DNA from: a virus
Virus record (IMG/VR): IMGVR_UViG_3300047481_001922
Location: 1-22,380 of that record
Length of the DNA stretch: 22,380 nt
Strand: one strand, 5' to 3'
Below are positions 16,601 through 21,291 of this stretch, piece after piece; within the stretch, counting starts at the first letter, position 1, and every line of letters begins with the position of its first letter. The notes below the pieces were generated by a model, which made no database searches, was not told the origin of the DNA, and was given only the letters and a program-made list of their open reading frames with translations. The translations under genes and the position numbers were made by a program.

Positions 16601-17232
16601 GTAAATCCATCTGCGCTTACTGTTTCAACTGGAAAAGTTCCTTCAGCCAAAGGATTTTTTGTGTCTTGAACTGAAACAACGTCTCCTGCAACAAGTTCTG
16701 TTGCTGGGCTAGAAACTACTACTGTTACTGTAGATCTTGGTGATACTCCGTCTCCAGTTACGCTTACTACGTCAAATGAGTTTCCGCCTGTTGCTCGAGA
16801 AAAGAATGATGGGTAATTTGATGTTAGGACTAAAGCTTCCCATTTAGAGCTCTGAATACCATATTCAAAGTCTGTATCCATTAAAGATTGTGGTGGAGCA
16901 ACTCGTAGCTTGTTAACAGCATCCATCAAAGGTTCTGTAAATGTTACTGTTTCTGCTGGCTCATCAACAATAATTGCAAGCTGGTCTGTTGAAGCCATTC
17001 CTGCACAATTATACTTAAGTGTAATTACTGTTTTTGGTTCATACCCAACCTCGTTATCAACTGCGAAAGAAACAGCGCCTAAGTTAGTGTCGGAGAAATT
17101 ATAGATAACCTTGCCTTGAGTGGTATTTGTAATAAGCATCAATCTATCTTGTCTTACTATTCTTGGAATAGTAATTTGATTTAGTGATGGATTAAATACA
17201 TAGTATGCGTGTTCTATTTGTCTTCTTGACAT
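13672..17232 (-). CDS. Large beta-rich tail / baseplate-type virion protein (1186 aa)
   Basis: The N-terminal 130 residues (IEHAYYVFNPSLNQITIPRI near 6; PPQSLMDTDFEYGIQSSKWE near 113) resemble large virion structural proteins of marine T4-like phages, as far as I can recall the family. After this come several copies of a beta module: a 'T..AHGL..G' start, then a GD/NG turn, then 'F.V..V.....F.Y'. These sit at about residues 166-216, 264-312 and 399-452, with at least two more near 845-1000. The middle (HRPHDGGVILSTTDNVCG, then RRHFRYQSGKSIQFSTGVKF) is a distinct conserved segment. There is no enzymatic motif. It probably sits at the tail tip or baseplate and carries adhesins coded around it. 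The RBS is AGGAGA. Confidence 0.78.
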   Translation of the reverse strand: MSRRQIEHAYYVFNPSLNQITIPRIVRQDRLMLITNTTQGKVIYNFSDTNLGAVSFAVDNEVGYEPKTVITLKYNCAGMASTDQLAIIVDEPAETVTFTEPLMDAVNKLRVAPPQSLMDTDFEYGIQSSKWEALVLTSNYPSFFSRATGGNSFDVVSVTGDGVSPRSTVTVVVSSPATELVAGDVVSVQDTKNPLAEGTFPVETVSADGFTFTYLANGIVSGAVADGSLTSVTGGGIYDNAHIPGGSDAQGLQGWTAQSDGAAQSTITITTSTAHGLLPGIPILIGSQNPNCSIKGSWRVFNVSSPNQLKFKMESQVSNPIITNGVGLYAKPNGYVQHRPHDGGVILSTTDNVCGVRVIRQTRRHFRYQSGKSIQFSTGVKFTPTFDVDQISVAGVLIGNQVVTVRTIQDHGMQPGAKIKVDGIVTAGSYNPWNGKFVVTNVLGTNEFQYIMPLTQNLSATDQFPGGVDVSVTVYKWDGAATRTGMFNDQNGFFLEYDGNYLYAVRRFTKKDLFGKVAATKFSNTITGINTRFRKQLLVGDQIVIKGANYNIIEIASDTNLKVSPAYKGDSLTNSSYVITQEIRVPQTEWNVDKLDGKGPSGYTLDPALMQMAYIDYTWYGAGFIRFGFRGTEGNIIYCHKMPNNNRNTEAYMRSGNLPARYEAINSPFFSTKLKAGSSGIVGSALTPTMIVMYVDSIKFWPDSGYLVIKDTDNFEICSYTITNREYNSIAQGYAVNIARRQPITSYLQGQAVQLSGTSNNATFLPDNTITNGTGIAQVSVQTITNTCAPVISHWGSSVIMDGKFDDDKNFIFTAGMQRFVNVAGSGEVIAKIASKSTTSGVATLTTAAPHQLQVGYPVIVSDVNTVASITSIQRTSASNVRLTTQGAHNFVAGQTLTLANTQLSQNLQNGQIQSTAITTVLNGQRDVAAVPATNQIDITFAGVYGYTSRVQTNATATERTTFNGTFTVSAVTSNTVQYTIPFGTTIPTSIVTPQGSVSQSFGSTAVARPLLSIRIAPSADNGIGRNYGKRETLNTMQLALSSLGILAQGAFLIQGIYNPSSFPTGVNIPNDWETIRIPGGSLAQVIYHDNTGKTGSTVTSPTTTIRGGDQAFAFYTDGTGGTNYSATTFDLSRVKDLGTSILSGDGNFKAPGFPNGPDILTIVATNLGLTSGDISARLSWTEAQA

Positions 17233-17242
17233 TTACATTCTC

Positions 17243-17863
17243 CTAAAATAAATAACTTGATGCTGCAAATTTACTATTTAACTCTGTTTGAGTTAAGGTG
17301 CTTGTGTACTTTGGATAATATAGACCTAGGTTTAACATTGCGTCTACCCTGGCTACCGTTGTTTCCTTAAGTATATCATTAGCTAATTCATTACCAGAAG
17401 GCCCAGTTGGTCCTGTTGCTCCTGTTAATCCTTGTGGGCCTTGTGAGCCTCTAATATTTCCTTGTAGTGTCCAAGTTGAGGTGCTTGAATTATACTGAAA
17501 CCAATCGCCTGTTGTTGTATTTAAATAATTATCTAAACCTAATTTATTTGCTGGATTTTCTGCTGTTGGATCTGCAATTCCAGTAAAGTTATATGATCCT
17601 CTTTGTCCTGGAGTTCCTTGTGCTCCCGCCGCACCTGGTGTACCAGCTGGACCAGTTGTTCCAGCTGGAATGTTAAATTGTAATACTGCTGCGGAAGAAG
17701 TTCCTGTATTTACAACTGTTGCTGTAGATCCAGATGGCAAAGTGTTTACTGCTCCAACTGAAACTGTTGCTGCAGTTCCTGGAATACCTTGTGGACCTTG
17801 TGGTCCAGGGCGTGATCCTGCTACTACAACCCAAGCCGATCCGTTCCAACGTTTTAGTGACAT
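17243..17863 (-). CDS. Collagen-like tail fibre protein (206 aa)
   Basis: The start SLKRWNGSAWVVVAG is a common N-terminal anchor of phage collagen-like fibres. Gly-X-Y runs occur at residues 20-29 (GPQGPQGIPG), 68-89 (GTTGPAGTPGAAGAQGTPGQ then RG) and 139-157 (GSQGPQGLTGATGPTGPSG). They are separated by beta segments, one with WFQYNSSTSTWTLQG. The C-terminus (ETTVARVDAMLNLGLYYPKY) is helical. The Gly-X-Y runs imply a trimer with triple-helical shafts. The ATG has GGAGGA upstream and a GTATAAT box 18 nt before it, so transcription may be boosted here. The neighbours on both sides are also long fibre or tail proteins. Confidence 0.88.
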   Translation of the reverse strand: MSLKRWNGSAWVVVAGSRPGPQGPQGIPGTAATVSVGAVNTLPSGSTATVVNTGTSSAAVLQFNIPAGTTGPAGTPGAAGAQGTPGQRGSYNFTGIADPTAENPANKLGLDNYLNTTTGDWFQYNSSTSTWTLQGNIRGSQGPQGLTGATGPTGPSGNELANDILKETTVARVDAMLNLGLYYPKYTSTLTQTELNSKFAASSYLF

Positions 17864-17881
17864 ATTATTCCTCCGAGTTTT

Positions 17882-17888
17882 ATTATAC
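17882..17888 (-). promoter_or_regulatory. GTATAAT box 18 nt before the collagen-like gene
   Basis: TTTATAGTATAATAAAAC is followed by CGGAGGAATAAT and the ATG. The TATAGTATAATAA core is the same as that before the 581-aa LamG gene. It lies in a 36-nt gap, one of the larger gaps here. No -35 element is evident. Confidence 0.4.
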
Positions 17889-17899
17889 TATAAATTCCT

Positions 17900-19846
17900 T
17901 TAAAATCCTACCCATGAAAGCACTTCTGAATCTGAGTTTGGGTAAAGTTTTTTCCATTGCCCATCTATAGATGCATATATTGCTTTCTCTGATAAAACAT
18001 AAAGGTTTATTCCTGGATATTGTGTAGCACTTGGCAAAGTGGCAAAGGATTGGACCTGGGCCGCTCCGTCTTTAAATAAATCTTTGTATTGCAAATAACC
18101 CTCTTCGTTTGACAAATCTATCCACAAATCTGTTTCTGTTGGGGAAGGAGCAACCAAAGAACTTAATACCGATTGTCCAGATGTATCATCTAAATCTATC
18201 CATAGCTCTCCTGCATATGATGGAGTCGCTGGCTCATTTGCGCTATATATTAGTTCTGATATTGGTTCGTCTGTGTCAATCCATAATGTGTCTGTTGAAT
18301 AATTTGTTGGGGCTTCAGGACCTGCAAATATAAATTCTGTCTCGCCAGCATCGTCATCTACGTCAATCCATAGATCTCCAAGGGTCGTTGCCCCAGAAGG
18401 TGGTTGAACTAAACCTACAAAGAATGTGCTTGCTGGTGCGCTTCCATCTGTAGGAATTAAGGTTAGTCCGCCGCCTCCTCCTGAGCCTGAAACTTCTTTC
18501 CACAGCAAACCATCCCAGACATTTAATTTATTAAGGATCTTGTTGTAATATATTTGACCGTGAACCGCATTAGCTGGTGCAGCATCCAAACCAATGATGA
18601 TTCCGTTTGTGTAAGTATTTTTAGAAGTCCATGTATTTGTAGTAGAAAGAGACAGGTCTGAGCTTACATACTCCCAGGTTGTAGTCAAGGCATTCCATAC
18701 CTTAAGAGCTCTTGTTGTTCCGCTTCTATATTCATCGGTATCGAACCAGAATTGTCCGTCAGATGGATTTAATGGAGCGGTAGCTGACATTATAGCTTTT
18801 GACGGAGGAATAATTGTTTCTAATATTAACTTGTTAGCCTCATCGTCATAAGTTGCGGTAATATTTGGATTTAAGTTATGTACAAAAAGAGGGGCAATAT
18901 AGTCTTGAGCTTGCTCTTGTGTTAGCTGGGCAATTACTGAAAGGTTTATTTTGTTAGTTGTATCGTCATAGGTTGCAACTACGTTTGTATGTCCTGAGTG
19001 TGCAAACATTGCGCCTGTTGTGTCTGATATTACTTCTGGGGCATCTACCTTTGACAAATAGGTACTTGCTGCATCTGCTATGCTAAGCTTAGTTGATAAT
19101 GCTGTGGTTATAGTTGTTGCAAAATTGGCATCGTCTCCAATAGCCGCAGCAATTTCATTTAAAGTGTCTAAAAGTCCTGGTGCAGAATCTACAAGGTTAG
19201 AGATTGCTGTATTTACATAAGTTTGTGTGGCAATAGAATTTGTATCTACGCCTATTGTTATTGTTTGTGAAAAAGTATATAGTGTCCAAGAACCATTTGT
19301 AGCTCCGCCTGGTTCTGGTGGGTAGCCTGGATTTCCTGGATTGCCAGATCTTATAAAATATGATCCAACTATTCCGTATGGGCTTCCTGCTGGAATAACT
19401 ACAACATCATTTAATGCATAGTATTCGTCATTGTTGTATTCGCCTCTATAATTTGGTGGTGTTGATGAAGATGTTTTAGTTATACCAGTTCCAGCGGTTA
19501 AAGCTGTAGCAATTGCAGATATAGTTTCTTCCTGATCATATGTTGCTGTTAAATTTATTTTGCTAGCAGAGCTATCATAGGCAACTAAAATATTTTGATG
19601 GGTTCCAGAAGTTAATAGGCTAGCAACGGCTGCTTTTTGATTATTATTTATGCCTTGCTCAAGTGTTCTAATTTTAAAATCTAAAGAATTGGTATTAGTA
19701 TCATTATTTTTTCCAACTTTTATTTCAAGGGCTTCGATGGCGTCATTTGCATTAGAGTGTTGATCGGAATGAGAAATTACCTCAACCGAACTATTAGGTT
19801 GAGGGTTTACCAGAACATCTAAGTCTGTTGGAAAATTTGTTGCCAT
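17900..19846 (-). CDS. Long tail fibre protein with repeated ATYDD and LWID motifs (648 aa)
   Basis: The N-terminus (ATNFPTDLDVLVNPQPNSSV, then HSDQHSNANDAIEALEIKVG) is a widespread phage tail-fibre start. Then comes a 'HTN(I/V)xATYDDxxNKINL' element in three versions (about residues 89-108, 290-320 and 330-350) with helical linkers between them. A Gly-rich hinge (SGSGGGGGLT) is at about residues 462-471. Residues 492-577 hold four LWID motifs about 20-30 residues apart (LWIDVDDD, LWIDTDEP, LWIDLDDT, LWIDLSNE), preceded by a related FWFDTDE near 366. It ends in a small beta cap (GINLYVLSEKAIYASIDGQW). The ATG has AGAGG upstream and a GTATAAT box 20 nt before it. Confidence 0.83.
   Translation of the reverse strand: MATNFPTDLDVLVNPQPNSSVEVISHSDQHSNANDAIEALEIKVGKNNDTNTNSLDFKIRTLEQGINNNQKAAVASLLTSGTHQNILVAYDSSASKINLTATYDQEETISAIATALTAGTGITKTSSSTPPNYRGEYNNDEYYALNDVVVIPAGSPYGIVGSYFIRSGNPGNPGYPPEPGGATNGSWTLYTFSQTITIGVDTNSIATQTYVNTAISNLVDSAPGLLDTLNEIAAAIGDDANFATTITTALSTKLSIADAASTYLSKVDAPEVISDTTGAMFAHSGHTNVVATYDDTTNKINLSVIAQLTQEQAQDYIAPLFVHNLNPNITATYDDEANKLILETIIPPSKAIMSATAPLNPSDGQFWFDTDEYRSGTTRALKVWNALTTTWEYVSSDLSLSTTNTWTSKNTYTNGIIIGLDAAPANAVHGQIYYNKILNKLNVWDGLLWKEVSGSGGGGGLTLIPTDGSAPASTFFVGLVQPPSGATTLGDLWIDVDDDAGETEFIFAGPEAPTNYSTDTLWIDTDEPISELIYSANEPATPSYAGELWIDLDDTSGQSVLSSLVAPSPTETDLWIDLSNEEGYLQYKDLFKDGAAQVQSFATLPSATQYPGINLYVLSEKAIYASIDGQWKKLYPNSDSEVLSWVGF
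18116..18373 (-). repeat. Four diverged LWID repeats within the 648-aa fibre
   Basis: Four segments of 20-30 codons each contain LWID followed by acidic residues, and most have a preceding 'P(S/T)..G' turn. The DNA units are diverged but recognisable on the plus strand as variants of (T/A)TC(A/T)ATCCA(T/C)A(G/A). They may mark a repeated beta hairpin that could bind cations. Confidence 0.6.
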
Positions 19847-19866
19847 TTGCGTATACCTCTTCCCTA

Positions 19867-19873
19867 ATTATAC
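19867..19873 (-). promoter_or_regulatory. GTATAAT box 20 nt before the 648-aa fibre
   Basis: AAGGTATAATTAGGGAAGAG precedes the ATG at 19846. The order box, RBS, start and the 20-nt distance agree with the sites before the collagen-like and 515-aa genes. It lies in the 45-nt gap between the zinc-ribbon gene and the fibre operon. Confidence 0.4.
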
Positions 19874-19891
19874 CTTAGAATTTATTAAGCT

Positions 19892-20137
19892 TTACCACTT
19901 ACCAAGTGGGCAGGTGGCATTTTTAAGCCTAGTCTTTGCAGCCATAAAACAACCACATTTTTTACAGGTTTTTGTTAGACTGATAAATTCTGGACAAAAG
20001 TTGCAAATGCTGTATCTTCTGTCCGCCTCTTCTTTTGTAGAATACTCAGTGTTTGGATTTAAAAAGTCCCAGGGCCTTACTTCTCTTTTAGGAGAATTGT
20101 TATTTTCTATTTCTGACATTTTTTCCATATGATCCAT
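19892..20137 (-). CDS. Small six-cysteine zinc-ribbon protein (81 aa)
   Basis: The 81-aa product has C45-x2-C48, then C58-x2-C61-x-C63, and C76 in CPLGKW at the very C-terminus. This pattern (C..C ... C.KCGCFM..K ... CPLGKW) is typical of a small phage zinc-binding family. The first four cysteines could hold one zinc, with C63 and C76 close by. Residues 1-40 are charged and probably unstructured. Function is unknown; such proteins often sit near tail genes. The ATG at 20137 overlaps a GTATAAT box, so the true start may be residue 4 (ATG at 20128), 7 nt after the box, or residue 7. Confidence 0.82.
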   Translation of the reverse strand: MDHMEKMSEIENNNSPKREVRPWDFLNPNTEYSTKEEADRRYSICNFCPEFISLTKTCKKCGCFMAAKTRLKNATCPLGKW

Positions 20138-20142
20138 TATAC
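20136..20142 (-). promoter_or_regulatory. GTATAAT box at the start of the zinc-ribbon gene
   Basis: TTTTGGTATAATGGATCAT is followed by ATG (20128). The box itself contains the first ATG of the reading frame. With normal -10 spacing the message would begin at the second ATG, giving a leaderless start like that of the 581-aa LamG gene. Confidence 0.35.
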
Positions 20143-20156
20143 CAAAATTAATGTTT

Positions 20157-20753
20157 TTAGCATAGAGGTATCCATTTTTCTAAGTACTGCCCCTTTAGCT
20201 CAGATACTGGAAGTACCTGTATGTCTAAGGATTTAAAAGAGTCTAAATAAATAACTTTATTTCCAGCCTCAGAAATTACAACATCTCCTGGATTTAAAGA
20301 CAAAAATACTTCATTAATTTTTATACTGGAAACAGAGTCACCTAAATGCCATATTCCAAACAGAGCTGGCCTGCTTGCGCTAGAATGATCGTGCCAAAAA
20401 TCAGTTGGTTTATTGTCTGATAATGAAGAAGACAGGTAGTACCTATTTGCATCGTAGCTTAAATTAAACTCAGTGCATGACTCTTTTATTAAGCTAACAA
20501 ATTTTTTAAAAATTTTATTTATTTCAATGTCTGGGCAAGAAAGTATGTTTTTACTTTTATTTGGGAGCAGTATTTTTGGACTTTGACTTGTTCCTAAAAT
20601 TCCTGTAATTGGAAATTGATATAAAAAATCTTTTTTGTTTAACTGTGAATCAAAAATTTTATATACACCTTCTGAATTTATGTGTCCAGAATATATAAGA
20701 GTTTTTTTGTTGGATCTATACAACAAGCTTTCATTACGACTCAATGCTACCAC
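20157..20753 (-). CDS. Unassigned protein with a possible cupin / 2OG-Fe(II) oxygenase-like fold
   Basis: I chose the GTG at 20753 (198 aa) because AGAAGG lies 4 nt upstream. An ATG at 20810 would give 217 aa but overlaps the upstream gene by 77 nt and has no RBS. A TTG at 20744 is also possible. Numbered from that ATG, the C-terminal half has FWHDHSS (H140, D141, H142), then ALFGIWHLGDSV and LSLNPGDVVISEAGNKVIYL (near 171-190). HxH followed by a PGD strand is what a double-stranded beta-helix metal site would look like. The distal His expected in active 2OG oxygenases or cupins is not evident, so the protein may be inactive or something else. A role in modifying a virion protein is speculative. 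Confidence 0.6.
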   Translation of the reverse strand: MVALSRNESLLYRSNKKTLIYSGHINSEGVYKIFDSQLNKKDFLYQFPITGILGTSQSPKILLPNKSKNILSCPDIEINKIFKKFVSLIKESCTEFNLSYDANRYYLSSSLSDNKPTDFWHDHSSASRPALFGIWHLGDSVSSIKINEVFLSLNPGDVVISEAGNKVIYLDSFKSLDIQVLPVSELKGQYLEKWIPLC

Positions 20754-21291
20754 CAGGCCTTCTGTTAGCCCATACAAAAGGGTATACTGGATCTCTTGGG
20801 GGAAGAACATCTTTTACAGAAATATCAGATAACATTTCTTCTGGTTTTCTTGGAGGAATATGCTCTCCAAATGGTTCGTATGCTCCAATTATTCCTTTTT
20901 TTGTTTTTAAGCTGCTGTCTGTAGTCGTTTCTACTATTACGTTAAAAAGCTCGTACATTAGTGTTCTTAATATAGGTCCACTTACTGCTAAAAGGCCTTT
21001 TTTTCTGTGTACTGGATTTATATAAACTCTATCTACCGTTCCATCATGGTCTACAAGCAAATACATGTCTGGATATTCTTTTATAACAGAATCTGAAACT
21101 ATTAGGGTTCCTTCTGGATAAATGTCGTTAAAATAAAATTGACAAACCCATCTTGTTTGAATTAAAGATACTTCTGTTATTTGTAGCCACCAGCCAGATA
21201 ACTCTTTGGGCCAGGCTGAAAAAACGGGAATTATCTTATCTCCTGCTTTTTTTAAACTTATAATGTTATATTTAGATTGAGAAAGAGTCAT
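20734..21291 (-). CDS. GNAT-like acetyltransferase-related protein (185 aa)
   Basis: Residues 76-115 (MYLLVDHDGTVDRVYINPVH, then RKKGLLAVSGPILRTLMYEL) fit motif A of GNAT acyltransferases: a strand, then 'V.P..R.KGL' and a helix. The acetyl-CoA pyrophosphate loop usually reads (R/Q)xxGx(G/A). Here it is RKKGLL, so the second Gly is missing and catalysis is uncertain. Aromatic residues are frequent before the motif (GWWLQITE). The C-terminus is Pro-rich (PPRKPEEM, LPPRDPVYPF). The ATG lies 20 nt inside the end of the Hint-protein gene, with no RBS, so translation is probably coupled to it. That link suggests the two products act together. Confidence 0.58.
   Translation of the reverse strand: MTLSQSKYNIISLKKAGDKIIPVFSAWPKELSGWWLQITEVSLIQTRWVCQFYFNDIYPEGTLIVSDSVIKEYPDMYLLVDHDGTVDRVYINPVHRKKGLLAVSGPILRTLMYELFNVIVETTTDSSLKTKKGIIGAYEPFGEHIPPRKPEEMLSDISVKDVLPPRDPVYPFVWANRRPGGSIES

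Noticed and set aside
17008-17014. GTATAAT inside the 1186-aa gene as a promoter
   Set aside because: It lies far from any start, as do those at 766-772 and 17489-17495, and is expected by chance in AT-rich DNA.
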